DNA from: Ichthyophis bannanicus
Lineage: Eukaryota; Chordata; Amphibia; Gymnophiona; Ichthyophiidae
DNA: 64,000 bases
Assembly (NCBI GenBank): GCA_033557465.1
Contig: CM066037.1
Span: 208,691,156-208,755,155, forward strand
Direction of reading: 5' to 3'
Positions 53,146-63,716 of the stretch are shown here, one piece after another; position 1 is the first letter of the stretch, and the number at the start of each line of letters is the position of its first letter. Both the position numbers and the translations under genes were made by a program. The notes under the pieces were generated by a model. The model made no database searches. It was not told the DNA's origin and saw only the letters and a program-made list of their open reading frames with translations.

Positions 53146-53520
53146 GACGATACAGTCCGCAAGAAGAAAGAAGACATGGGGATGACCAAGAAAGGTTCCC
53201 TACAAGACAAGATCAGCAGCTTGGACACCAGCCTGGGGGATGCTGTAGCCAACTGGAAAGCCACCTTAAGGGTCAAATCTTGAGGGAGGCCTTATGAACG
53301 GGTTCAAAGGGAGTCCTTTCAGTGGTGTCATCTTCAAAGAGAGACTCCTCTGAGGCAAAGCTGGGTACACAGGAGAGAGAAGCAGTTCTGTCCACCTAAG
53401 GAAGCAGAAGACATCAAGGAGCATGGCCAATGAAATCTATTTGATGCAACACATAGTATATCAGGGATGCCACCAGAACTTTGAGAGTTCTAGGCCCTTG
53501 TCCAGGACAGACTGCAAGTC
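53146..53520 (-). pseudogene. DIRS copy D tyrosine recombinase, N-terminal half
   Basis: Remnant frame around PFEPVHKASLK-like sequence, then LTLKVAFQLATASPRLVSKL (position of the first catalytic Arg, here degraded), CREPFLVIPMSSFFLRTVSS. It breaks at the insertion of DIRS copy C, beyond which the frame resumes at 45706 with VVAIF and LNQ. Stops and frameshifts are common. Confidence 0.7.
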
Positions 53521-53527
53521 CGGCCTG

Positions 53528-54835
53528 ATAAATTGATAAATTGAAGACTGGATGTTCAAATGGCAGATGAAATTGAATGTGGACAAATGCAAAGTTATGC
53601 ACCTAAGAAAGAACAAACAATGTTACAGTTATATGATGCAAGGTTCCACATTAGAAACCACCACCAGGAAAAAGATTTAGGCGTTATTGCGGTTAACATG
53701 TTGAAACGCTCTGCTCAGTGTGCAGCAGCGGTCAAGAAAGCAAATAGAATGCTAGACATCATAAGGGAAGGAATGGAGAATAAAACAAAGGATATTATAA
53801 TACCTCTGTATCGTTCCATGGTGTGACCGCTCCTTGAATACTGTGTGCAATTCTGGTCGATGTATCTTAAAAAGGATATAGCGGAATTAGAAAAAGTACA
53901 GAGAACAGCCACCAAAACGGTAAAGGGGATGGAAGGATACCCCTATGAGGAAAGGCTTAAAAAGTTAGGGTTGAACTTGGAAAAGAGACGACTGAGGGGA
54001 GATAGGACAGAGGTCTATAAATTAATGAATGGAGTGGAACAGGTAAACATAGATCGATTGTTTACCCCATCAAAAAGTAAAAAGACTAGGGGAAACTAAA
54101 TGAAGCTACACTGTAATGCATTTAAGACTAATAAGAGAAAATATTTTTTCACTCAACGTGTAATCAAACTCTGGAATTCGTTACCAGAGGATGTAGTAAA
54201 AACTATTAGTGAAGTTGGGTTTAAAAACAGTTTGGACAAGTTCCTGGAGGAAAGGTACATAAACTATTATTAAAGAGGACCCAGGAAATCCACTGCTTGC
54301 CTCAGGGACAAACATTGTGAAACCTGTGTGCCTTTTAGGGAACCTGCCAGGTACATGTGATCTGGATTGGCCACTGTAGAAACAGGACTAGAGGGCATAA
54401 CATGAAGCTGCAAGGTGGAAAATTGAAAGGCAATGTCAGGAAATGTTTTTTCACTGAAAGGGTGGTGGGTGCTTGGAATGCTCTCCCGATGGAAGTGGTG
54501 GGGGCAAACACGGTGACGGAATTCAAAACAGCATGGGACAAGCACAGCGGATCCCTTTACAGCACCAGGATAAAAACGAAATAAACTGAACCATCTAACT
54601 TCTCAACAAATAGGGGTGTCCTACATGGAGTGGTGAGTCCACCCCTAAACAAAGACATGGGGAGGGGTGACCTGCACAGAGCGTCAGGTGCATCTACTCT
54701 TCCCGTATTGCTGGGCAGACTGGACGGACCATGCTGGTCTTCATCTGCTGTCATTTACTATGTTACTAGGATACTGGGCTTGATGGACCTTGGTCTGACC
54801 CAGTATGCCATTTCTTATGCTCTTAAGAAAGCCAA
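53528..54835 (+). mobile_element. CR1 LINE, 5'-truncated (copy 3)
   Basis: Frames 53560-53826 and 53845-54099 encode the end of CR1 ORF2 ([12 protein letters not shown] start, then QCAAAVKKANRMLDIIREGM, FWSMYLKKDIAELEKVQR). The 3' UTR has GATACTGGGCTTGATGGACC and GTATGCCATTTCTTATGCTC, the CR1 terminus. A second CR1 tail is inserted in the 3' UTR (54388-54764). Its sequence is close to copy 2 but more decayed. Confidence 0.84.
54388..54764 (+). mobile_element. CR1 3' fragment (copy 4) nested in CR1 copy 3
   Basis: Reads KLQGGKLKGNVRKCFFTERV, then GAWNALPMEVVGANTVTEFK, followed by GACTGGACGGACCATGCTGG and TTTACTATGTTAC. It interrupts the 3' UTR GAAACAGGA/TACTGGGC of copy 3. It belongs to another CR1 subfamily (ending in TTTACTATGTT). 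Confidence 0.82.
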
Positions 54836-55214
54836 AATAGCAATACTGCCTGTCTTCCTGGTCTCCTTGGATCGAGAGCAACACCATCTCTTGAAAATTC
54901 TCCAGACTCGCACATAAGCTAAGGATGTAAAGCCCCACCTAGCCCTTAAGCAAGGTGTATAATATTGCTCCCGAGTAGCCCTTCTTGAATAACCTATCCC
55001 TCTCAAGGGACAGGAATGGCCTGGAACTGGAAATGATGGCCCAGCACACAGAAGCAGAAAAACCACTGAAGCGGCTCCCAAATGAGAATGTGAATATATG
55101 CCTTGGTGAGGCCTAGGGAGGTGAGAAATGACCCTGCATGACAGACCTGATAGTCCTCATACAGAAAAAGGGAATTTGGTCCACGGCATGCCAGAAGAAA
55201 CCTCCCTTTCTGAC
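54836..55214 (-). pseudogene. DIRS copy D reverse transcriptase fragment
   Basis: On the minus strand it reads SLGLTKAYIHILI and WFFCFCVLGHHFQFQAIPVP, matching DLKDAYTHVLI and GKHFQYRVLPFG of copies A-C, and then passes directly into YVRVWRIFKRWCC, which resembles the start of a recombinase core-binding domain. The sequence between reverse transcriptase and recombinase is therefore deleted in copy D. Confidence 0.6.
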
Positions 55215-55511
55215 ATCAGTGTGTGGATGCACTCAAATCCCACCTCTTCCCCCATTATTACTTAACCAACTAACCAATCTTGATCACTACCCAAACTAAG
55301 AACAAATCCTGTCATGTATACTTGTAAATACTCTTGTAAATAGTTGCAGTAATGACTTCCCATGTTTTATCCAAGTTCTCTGACCTTGTTCTCTGTAAAA
55401 CCAAACAGTTTGTTCATTATGGTATGTTGTTATATTGTAAACCGCGCTGATGCTGAATAGAGCGGTATATAAGAGCCTGTAATAAAATAAATAATAAATA
55501 AATAAAATAAA
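55215..55511 (+). mobile_element. L2-type LINE 3' end (copy 11)
   Basis: Short ORF remnant (ALKSHLFPHYY-like), then an AT-rich UTR, the hairpin ACCGCGCTGATGC...AGCGGT (55440-55467) and an AAAT tail. ACATCA flanks both sides (a possible target duplication). Confidence 0.78.
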
Positions 55512-55726
55512 CATCAATGGACCTGCTCTGCAGAGGACATGGGTAAAACAACCTGCAATCACAGGAGATGCTGAGCCATTTCTTCAAACATCACCCATAT
55601 GAGTGGGAAGCTGCAGAGTGGCTCTACAAGGGCATCCTGTAGAGGCACTGCCATAATTCAAATATTTTGCATACTATTCCCAGGCTGTCCTGAACCAATG
55701 ACAAGATTAGAAGGCAAGCATCTTGA
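55512..55726 (-). pseudogene. DIRS copy D remnant
   Basis: No clear frame. It continues at 61616 on the other side of the L1 insertion, so by position it should be reverse transcriptase or gag sequence of copy D. The last 18 bases (55709-55726) are the L1 target duplication. Confidence 0.45.
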
Positions 55727-55799
55727 CTTCCGGTGACATCACGGAGCTAATGGCAGCCTAAAAGCCTAGCTCCGTCCAAATCCCGAGAGTGGCGATTTT

Positions 55800-56912
55800 G
55801 TGGTGTGTACCCCCAGTGCCAAAGTGGCCGGCAAGGGAGCAGTCAGCAGTCGGATGGCCGCGAAGAAGAAATTGGAGGGTTTCCAGTCTCCCTATGTTCG
55901 CCGGGAGCTGATGGTGGCGGCAGTGGCGGACGCGGCCTGCTCCGACTCGGGAGCGCATGGTGCGAGCTCTGGAGATGAGGGAGGCACAGATACGGAGGGG
56001 GTGGAAGAGGTGCCCCTTCGCAGATGGTTGCAGGAATTTAAAATTGAGATGCGGAACGAGATTAAGGAGATGAGGAAGGAGGTGACAGACACCCTGCAAA
56101 CTATTCAGCAGGAGATGAATACTCTGGGCGGCCGCGTGGAGGATTTGGAGAGCCACGTGGAGGAGGCTGAGAGAGAGATGCGAGGGCTGGGGGCCGTACA
56201 GGAACCTCTTCAGGCACAGCAAGACGAGCTCCAGGAGAAAATTGAAGAGCTTGAGGATCGCGCTAGGAGAAACAACTTGAGGTTCCGGGGGGTCCCGGAA
56301 GAAACTGCTGCCAGAGACTGTGTGGTGGTGGTTCAGAAGATATGCGGACATATATTGCAGCACGGGGAAGTGGCTGGCATGAGCGCGGAACAAATAGGAG
56401 TGGAGAGAGCTCATCGAAACCTAGGCCCTCGGCGGGAAAAGCAGGCACGAGACATTATAGCATGTATGAGTAGCTTTCCCATGAAAGAACAAATTTTGAG
56501 CGTGGCCCGGAAGTTTGGGCGCATCGCTTGGGAGGGCCATGAAATCGAAGTATTTAATGATCTGTCTAAAGGAACGCTGGACAGACGTAGGGCAATGAAA
56601 GAAGTCACGGCGTATTTGAGAGGACAAAACCTACGCTATCGGTGGATGTTTCCGTTTGGGGTCCTGCTGTCTGTGAACGGTGTGAATCGGAAGGTGAAAA
56701 ACGTGGAAGAAACGTGGGCCACCCTGCGGGACTTGGGTTGCGAGGGGCTGCCTAAAGTGGGGGAGACTGAGCGGCAGCGTAAGGCCCCGGCGGAGACGAG
56801 CAAACTGCAGCGTCCATCAAATGCACAATGGCAACGAGCTGGAGAGCGTGGGAAGCGGCTGCAGCGGCTGTCCATGGATCGGCGGAGAGTTGCTTCAGAG
56901 GCAGCTACGTGA
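55800..56912 (+). CDS. L1 ORF1 protein (coiled coil, RRM, C-terminal domain)
   Basis: 370 uninterrupted codons; an alternative start lies at 55854 (MAAKKKLEGF). A Ser/Glu-rich N-terminus is followed by a long coiled coil (residues about 80-160: heptads in IEMRNEIKEMRKEVTDTLQ, GGRVEDLESHVEEAEREM). The RRM core follows (RARRNNLRFRGVPEE, residues about 155-170), then the C-terminal domain with QIGVERAHRNLGPRR. It forms RNA-binding trimers in the element RNP. The reading frame is intact. Confidence 0.87.
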   Translation: MVCTPSAKVAGKGAVSSRMAAKKKLEGFQSPYVRRELMVAAVADAACSDSGAHGASSGDEGGTDTEGVEEVPLRRWLQEFKIEMRNEIKEMRKEVTDTLQTIQQEMNTLGGRVEDLESHVEEAEREMRGLGAVQEPLQAQQDELQEKIEELEDRARRNNLRFRGVPEETAARDCVVVVQKICGHILQHGEVAGMSAEQIGVERAHRNLGPRREKQARDIIACMSSFPMKEQILSVARKFGRIAWEGHEIEVFNDLSKGTLDRRRAMKEVTAYLRGQNLRYRWMFPFGVLLSVNGVNRKVKNVEETWATLRDLGCEGLPKVGETERQRKAPAETSKLQRPSNAQWQRAGERGKRLQRLSMDRRRVASEAAT

Positions 56913-57259
56913 GACGGGAGCCCAAACGATTGCTGCCGGCTGCAAGTATTGAACCTGAGGAGGGGTGTTAGAGCTCCTCTCTTAAGGGTTTCGGACACTG
57001 GACTCATAGGGCTGAGAGGGGATGAGGGAGGCTGGGGAGGTGGGGTGTTGAGTTGTGGATGGAGGGGTTTGTGGCTAAATGGGGTAATTTGATGTCTGCT
57101 ATGCGGGGGGATGAAGTGGGGGGAGGGGGTGGCATAGGGGGGTTGTGGTGGGGCGGAATAGGTGGAGACGTCCGGGAGGGGGATTAGAGGTGGCGGAGGT
57201 TAGGGGGGGGGGTGGGGGGGAGAGGGGGGGCTCAGAACACAAGGGGGGTCGTTGCGGGG
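56913..57259 (+). other. Inter-ORF region of the L1
   Basis: G-rich, with many GGGG runs (57020-57250). It carries no clear frame and could form G-quadruplexes. The start of ORF2 is not certain because homopolymer length is variable here. Confidence 0.5.
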
Positions 57260-60200
57260 AGAGGGGTGATTATCCTAGATGGTGCGTATAGGAACTATAA
57301 TGTGCACAGGTTGAATTCTCCAACTAAGAGAGGGCTGCTCTTTCGGGAGGTGGTGCGTGCTCAGTGGGATGTGGTACTGATACAAGAGACCCACTTGAGG
57401 GCCGGGGAGGTGGGGAGGATGCGACACCGACAGTATCCGCATCAGTACTTTTCCTGTAATAAGGAGGGTGGTAGGAGGGGGGGAGTGGCCATCTTGATAC
57501 GGGAGGGCTGTGGGCTTAGGGTCTTGGATCTTTTAAGGATGGGGAAGGAAGGGTGGTGGGGATTAAAGGGAGTATGGGAGGGGAGGACATTGTGGTGGTG
57601 GTGGTGTATGGTCCTAATGGGCAGCAAAAAGGGTTCTGGCGCACAGTTGGGCGCCTCATTGAGGGGGCTGGGGGTGGGAAGGTGTTGGTAGGCGGGGATT
57701 TTAATTTAGTGTTGGACCCGAGGGTGGATCGTAAGCCGCGGGGGGGAGATGGGGGGAGAAAGAATCGGGTAGAATTACGAAAGGTGATGGAGCAATTTAA
57801 CTTGGTTGATATGTGGAGGGCCCTGAATCCGGGGGGTGCGGAGTACACTTTTCACTCGGCTCCGCATGACAGTTGGAGCCGGATAGATTTGTTGTTGTTG
57901 GAGCCAGATAGATTTGTTGTTGTTGGATAAGTCCTGGATGAAGGAGGTGCAAGATGGGGGCATTCAGCAGGTGGGCTGGTCTGATCATAGGGCGGTGGTG
58001 GTGACTCTTCAAAGGCCAGGGAGGGGGGGAGGGGTGTTTTGGAGGCTGAATGATAGCTTACTTAGGGATGGGGCGGTGGTGGCTGATATACGGGAGACTA
58101 TAAAGGAGTACTTGCGTTTTAATGACACAGGAGAGGTGCAGGAGGTAGGCGTCTGGGAAGGGTTGAAGGCGGTGGTGAGGGGGAGGTTTATTATGTGGGG
58201 GGCGAGGAAGAAGCGGGAGAGGGAGAGACGGGAAGAGGCCCTTCGGAAGGAATTACAGGAGGCGGAAGAGCAGTATCAGGGGTCAGGAGCACAGAGGGAT
58301 GGGGGGAGATGGAGAGAGTGAGGGTCGAACTGCGCGTGTTACAGACAGATAAGGTGGCTTTTCTCTTGCAAAAGGTGCGGCAGGTGCAATATGAGTTTGG
58401 GGATAAGGCCAGTCGTTTGCTGGCCCGGAAATTATGGCAGCAAAAAGGGTCAGCGACCATCTATCAGATAGAAGGGCAGGATGGGACGGTGCGTAGGGGT
58501 GATGACGCCATTCAGGAGCGGTTTAAAGAATATTACCAAGAGCTCTACAGTGCGATGGATGGGGTCCGGGACGGGGAGATAGAGGAGTATTTAGAGGGGA
58601 TATCTTTACCAGAATTAACGGAAGGCGCTGTCGAGGGGTTGGAGGCTGAGATTTCGCCAGAAGAATTGGAGAGGGCGGTGAAGGGCTTGGCCGGAGGGAA
58701 ATCGCCGGGCTTAGATGGGTTAACCGGGACTTTTTATAAGGTTTTTTGGGGGGAGGTGGGGGTTTTTTTGCGAAGGGTCTTTAATGGGGTCATAGGGGAG
58801 AGAGGGGGCTTGTCCACCGGTATGTTGACAGCAGGGATTACTGTCCTGCTAAAACCAGGGAAAGACCCCGGGAGGTGTAGCTCGTACAGACCCATCTCCT
58901 TGTTGAATGTAGATGTCAAATTGCTAGCTAAAATTCTGGCTGGAAGGCTGGCAGAATGGATGCCGGGGCTTATCCAGGTAGACCAGGCGGGCTTTATTGC
59001 TGGGCGGCAGGCCGCGGATAATATAAAGCGGGCCATTGGAGTGATCTGGGAGGCGTGGCAGGAACAGGAGGATCTTCTCTTGGTGTCCATTGACGCCGAG
59101 AAGGCTTTCGATAGAGTACACTGGGGGTTCTTAATGCGGGTCCTGCAGAAGGTGGGGTGTGGGCCGAAGTTCCGGGTTGGGTGGGGGCTTTATACCAAGG
59201 CCCTAGGGCGCAGGTGATGGTTAATGGGCTTTATTCCCGGGATTTTGCATTGGGTCGCAGGACTCGCCAGGGGTGCCTGCTGTCGCCTTTGCTTTTTGCT
59301 TTGGTGGTGGAGCCGTTGGCGGAATGTATACGGAGGAATGGTCAGATCCGCGGGCTGTGTCGCGGGGAAAGGGAGCATAAGATTTCTCTGTATGCTGATG
59401 ACATCTTGTTATACCTGGGCAAACCGCTTGTTTCGATGCCGGAGGCAATGAGGGAGGTGGAGCGATATGGGGCAGTCTCGGGTTTTAAAATGAATGTGGA
59501 TAAAACCGAGGTGCTGAAGGTTCGGATGGATGCGGCGGATGAGGGGAAGTTGAAGAGTATGTTCCAGCTGAAGTGGGTGAAGGGGTCCCTGGGGTATCTG
59601 GGGGTTCAGATCACGGATAGGTATGAGGCTTTATTTTCTGCTAATTACCCGAGGCTTATTCGCAGTATTACTAGTGATCTGTTGGGATGGATGAGGATGG
59701 AGATATCCTGGCTGGGGAGAATTGCGGCTATTAAAATGAATGTACTGCCCCGTTTGCTTTATTTATTTCATGCCTTACTAGTGGAGGTGCCGGAGGGGGT
59801 GATGCGGGGCCTTCAGCGGAGGGTGTTTAGCTACATCTGGAAGCGGAAACCACCGAGAGTAGCACGGGAGGTGATGTATGCTCCTAAGGAGGAGGGGGGT
59901 TTGGGGGTGCCGAATTTGAAAGCTTACTACTGGGCGGCACAACTTGCCCATGTCCTGGGATGGCGGGAGGGGGGGGGAGAGCGTCCCTGGGTGGGCCTGG
60001 AGAAAGGGAGGGTTTGTGGAGGTTGACTAGACGCTTGGCTGTGGGCGTTGAGGGGGGGGAGGGGGGAACTGGGACAGGGATCTCCGGGGATGCACTAGGT
60101 GGTCCGGATTTGGGATAAAGTTCGGGGTCCGGACATAGCACGGAGGCGAACGGAGTTTTCGCTGATGACTCCGTGGAGGGGGTGTAGAGCTTTTCCTCCA

Positions 60201-61037
60201 GGGTGGGAGGGTGGTCTGTTTGATCTCTGGACGAAGAAGGGCTTGGTGTGTAGCTTTCAACTGGTGGAGGAGGGTGAGCTCTGGAGTTTTGGGGAGGTGC
60301 AAGAGGAATTTAAGCTCGAGGAGGGCGACAGGTATGCCTATGTGCAACTCAGGTCGTTTCTACGGAAAGTAGGGGGGATAGCTGGGTTAGGTGACGAGAT
60401 CTCGGGGTTGGAGGCAATGTGGTTTGGGAAACGTGGTTCCAGGGGTATGGTGTCTGGTTTATACAAGGTGGTTTTAGGGGGCGGGGGTGGGAAGCATAAG
60501 TATATGGTGCAGTGGGAGAGGGACCTTGGTAGAAATTTGTCTTTGGTTGAATGGAAGAAGGTGTGGGACCAGATCAAGAGGGGACTGAGTTCCAGTGGGG
60601 CCAGAGAAAATAGTTACAAGATTCTGTTGCGGTGGTATTATACCCCTCAGCGTTTGCATAAAATCTTTAAGGAGGTGTCTCCCCTTTGTTGGAGGGGGTG
60701 TGGGCAGATAGGGACATTTTGGCATGTTTGGTGGAGCTGTGAGAAGGTTCAGGGGTATTGGAGGTGGCTAACGGGGTGGATTAAGGAGAAATTGGGGATA
60801 GTGGTAGAGTTGGTGCCCACTACCCTGCTGTTGGCCTTGTGGGGGGAGGGGGAGGGTGAGCGGGGGGGTAAGGTGGTGCTGGCTTGTTTGAGTGCCGCAC
60901 GGTGTGAGATTGCAGCCGTGTGGAAACAACGGGAGATGCCCTCGGTGGAGCAATTTGAAAGGCGCCTTAGGTTCATAGTTCTTATGGAAAAGTTAACGGC
61001 AGTACGGAGGCAGCGCTTTGGAGGGTTTGTAGAATGA
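57260..61037 (+). pseudogene. L1 ORF2 (endonuclease, reverse transcriptase), broken by frameshifts
   Basis: Endonuclease: VHRLNSPTKRGLLF, VVLIQETHL (catalytic Glu), VLVGGDFNLVLDPRVDRKP and GWSDHRAVVV. Reverse transcriptase: LAGGKSPGLDGLTGTFYK, YRPISLLNVDVKLLAKILA, VDQAGFIAGRQAADNI, LLVSIDAEKAFDRVHW, QGCLLSPLLFALVVEPLA and ISLYADDILLYL (catalytic). C-terminal Cys-His segment: PLCWRGCGQIGTFWHVWWSC. Lesions: a frameshift near 57560, a 25-bp tandem duplication at 57873-57922, frameshifts near 58305 (G run) and 59175, and stops at 60024-60026 and near 60095. All catalytic residues can be read. Confidence 0.87.
57873..57922 (+). repeat. 25-bp tandem duplication in L1 ORF2
   Basis: TTGGAGCCGGATAGATTTGT plus TGTTG is repeated once with a G/A difference. 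Twenty-five extra bases shift the frame within the endonuclease. Confidence 0.88.
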
Positions 61038-61049
61038 TGGGGTGTATTG

Positions 61050-61300
61050 GACCGTGTTCTGGGGGTGGGGGGGGGCCGGGGGTGGGGGAGGGCAGGTGGT
61101 CAGGTGGGGGGAGGGGCGAATAGGAGGGGGGATGTGCGGGGAGGGTAGGTGGTCCTGGGGGGTGAGGGGAAGGGGTGGGGTGGGGGGCGCCCATTTGCCG
61201 GGGTCGGTTGGGGTGGGGGGGTAGCGGGAGAGAGGGGGGGAAGGAGGTGGGTCTCGGGTGGGCAGGGGGGGGAGCAGAGTGGGTAGGTCACTGGTACCCT
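61050..61300 (+). promoter_or_regulatory. G-rich tract in the L1 3' UTR (possible G-quadruplex)
   Basis: Over 20 runs of three or more G, such as GGGGTGGGGGAGGGCAGG, on the RNA-like strand. Mammalian L1 3' UTRs carry a similar G-rich polypurine tract; the role here is inferred. Confidence 0.6.
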
Positions 61301-61572
61301 ACTTGGTAGGGTATTGCAAGTAACTAAAAATCGACAACTCTGAGGGTGGAGGGGGCGAGGTGTTTGAGGAGGCAAAGGTATAGATGGCATTGTGGGGACA
61401 TGGGGTTAAGGGTTGGTACGGTGTTCGGGGAGAGGTGATTGTCTTAAGATGTTCCTGATTACCCTTAGGTTGGTACTGTGTGTGGAATCGCTATGGCAGA
61501 TGTTAGTTACCACATGTCTAGAAGTTGTTTTGCTCTGTTATCTGTGTGTAGTTGTGTGCTGGAGTTGTTGAC

Positions 61573-61578
61573 AATAAA
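61573..61578 (+). terminator. Polyadenylation signal of L1
   Basis: AATAAA lies 20 bases before the A-rich end that abuts the 18-bp target duplication. Confidence 0.8.
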
Positions 61579-61615
61579 AAGTTAAAAATTAAAAAAAAGA
61601 AGGCAAGCATCTTGA

Positions 61616-63094
61616 AAAAAAGGCTAATACACTTTCAATCTTGACCAAGGACCCACTGGTCCAATCTGGTATAGACTCCCTCAAGGAGAAACAGTCGGAG
61701 CCACACTCCAACTGGCTGCCCTTGGGAGGGACCATCAGAACTCATTAAGGAGAATTACTGACTCCCATTGGAGCCATGTTGGAGATTTGAGCACACTGAA
61801 GCTCCAAAAGGACTGCCCTTTCCTGGACCGAGACTCAAAGGACATCTCCAAGCCATAGTTTTCCTGAAAGGGCAAAAAAGGACTCTTCTGTGAAATAGGC
61901 AGATCACAGAGATCCCAGCCTCCCATTGGGAGGAATCACCCTGTCCTCCTCAGTTGTACCTTTTTGGAGAAAGGATTTCTCTTGACTCGCAACCAAGGGG
62001 TTAAGGCTGGGCTCATGGAGAAAAAGACAACCACAAGGGCAAAACAGGGACTTAACCCATACTGCACACAACAGAGTTGCTCAAGGGCCCCAGGTCCCCT
62101 GTAGGGGAGGTCAGAGCCACAGACCCACACAAATGTAGCTATCAGGCAACTTAAAAGACTGAAAAACAGCTTGTGAGCTGTTTCAGGAGGTGCAGCTCAA
62201 CTTGGTTGAAGGGGGCCCTGGAGGACCCCCAGGCTTGAGACTAGGGCTACCTCTCCAGATTTTGTCTTTGCTGGAAAATAAACAAACAACCATCTCAAAT
62301 GGCTGCAGTGCCCAGAGATGAGAAAAGAAAGCAAACGAGTGGGCCACAAAAATGGCACTGTGCCCTGTGCCCCCATAGGGGGAGGGAGTTACCAAATGCC
62401 AAGAAAAGATGCCCCAGGCATACCAGCTATAATCGGAGAGCAAGAAGCAGCAGCCACAGGGAAAAAAACCTGGGGTTTGCAAGCTGCATCAAGCCACGCA
62501 ACTGAGCACCACAGCAGCAAAAAAGAAATATAAAAGGACTGCCAAAGGACACCCTACCATGGTGAAAAGGGAATCCCAAAAAGGGAATGCCAGCACCTGT
62601 CGGGATGGCCAGGAAACTGTAGCAGGGAAGCCCCAGACACCAAAAAAAACCCCAAAAAAACAACCTTTTGTTTTTTAATTTGGAGCTACTTTATTTCAAG
62701 CAGCAGGAGAGCCAAATACAGCCTACTGAAATCAATGGGAGCAAAAATAACAAACCAGAAAAAAAGGGAAAGACAAAAAACATGCAGATAAAGGACAGCA
62801 AGAAGAAAGGGAGGCCAGGGTCAACTTATCAGCCCCCCTCAGGAGCCTCATGAGGACCTCCCTGCTCCTCTCAGGTCCACCAGTACTGGACACAGGGTGG
62901 CTGCCGGTTCAAGGAGACAGGGGCGTACCCAAGCTCTGAGCAACATTGGGCGTACAGGTCTCAATCATCCAGGTCACAGCATCATTGATGTGGGCCAGAG
63001 GAGACAGGTCTATCTGCAGTGCTGCACCAATCCAAACACCTTGCCACCTGCTGAAAAAAGACAAATACAGACTTCTCTCGGTGCTGCACCAGCA
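61616..63094. other. Presumed DIRS copy D remainder, unclear
   Basis: No family blocks are readable on the minus strand. On the plus strand, 62299-62500 has HCALCPHRGRELPNAKKRC, a Cys-rich stretch that resembles the start of a DIRS-type gag but is in the opposite orientation to the rest of copy D. Composition is A-rich and decayed. Confidence 0.35.
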
Positions 63095-63615
63095 GATATA
63101 TATAGGACAGGAGGAGATATGATACAGACGTTTAAATATTAAAGGGTAATAATGAACAAACCTTTTCAAAGAAGGAGAAGCTGTAAAACTAGAGGTTAAA
63201 ATGAAGCTGCAAGGTGGTAAACTTAAAAGCAACATCAGAAAATACTTTTTTACAGATAGGGTGTTGGATGCCTAGAATGCCCTCCCGATGGAGGTGGTGG
63301 GGGCAAATACAGTGATAGAATAGCATAGAACAGACGCAGTGGATCCTTTTATAGCAAGAGGATGACTTCAAAGCAAACAAATATCCTTTATACTTCAATA
63401 GAGGTGGGCTGATCTGCACGGCATGGCAGGTACAACCTAAACACAGGCATAGAGTGGGTGACCTGCACGGAGCTGCACTACAACCCTAAATATAGGCAAG
63501 GGGGGGGGGGGGGGCGTAACCTGCACAGAGCAGCAGGTACAGCCACTCTAGCCACCTTACTGGGTAGACTAGATGGACCATACTGGTCTTTATCTGCCGT
63601 CATATACTATGTTAC
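63095..63615 (+). mobile_element. CR1 LINE 3' fragment (copy 5)
   Basis: Reads GGDMIQTFKY, then MKLQGGKLKSNIRKYFFTDR and NALPMEVVGANTVIE-like codons with stops. The 3' UTR contains CCTGCACAGAGCAGCAGGT and TAGATGGACCATACTGGTC, ending TATACTATGTTAC. It is the same subfamily as the copy at 54388. A run of about 14 G lies at 63500. Confidence 0.8.
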
Positions 63616-63716
63616 CTAGTGAACAATTTTCAGTGATGTCATCATCTGCCGCCACTTGCTGGCAAGGGAGCATAACCCCTAGTCTGGACTAGTCTAGCAG
63701 GATAATAAGGAAACCA

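Larger units (their letters stand above)
55727..61597 (+). mobile_element. Full-length L1 (Tx1-like clade)
   Basis: Flanked by the perfect 18-bp duplication AGAAGGCAAGCATCTTGA (55709-55726, 61598-61615). It begins CTTCCGGTGACATCACGG, has ORF1 (55800-56912), ORF2 in six frames (about 57260-61037), a G-rich 3' UTR, AATAAA (61573-61578) and an A-rich end. The sequence order and ORF1 type are those of the L1 superfamily. The duplication is undamaged, so the insertion is recent relative to its surroundings. Confidence 0.9.
44570..63716 (-). mobile_element. DIRS retrotransposon copy D (older family) with many nested insertions
   Basis: Inverted ends: CCTGCTAGACTAGTCCAGA (44599) and TGGACTAGTCTAGCAGGATA (63685), with GGGTTATGCTCCCTTGCCAGCA-type continuation on both sides. 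An internal inverted copy lies at about 44915-44975. On the minus strand pieces of recombinase (53520-53143, then 45706-45315) and reverse transcriptase (55190-54840) remain. It was entered by a MITE, DIRS copy C, CR1 copies, an L2 and an L1. It belongs to a different subfamily from copies A-C. Confidence 0.7.
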
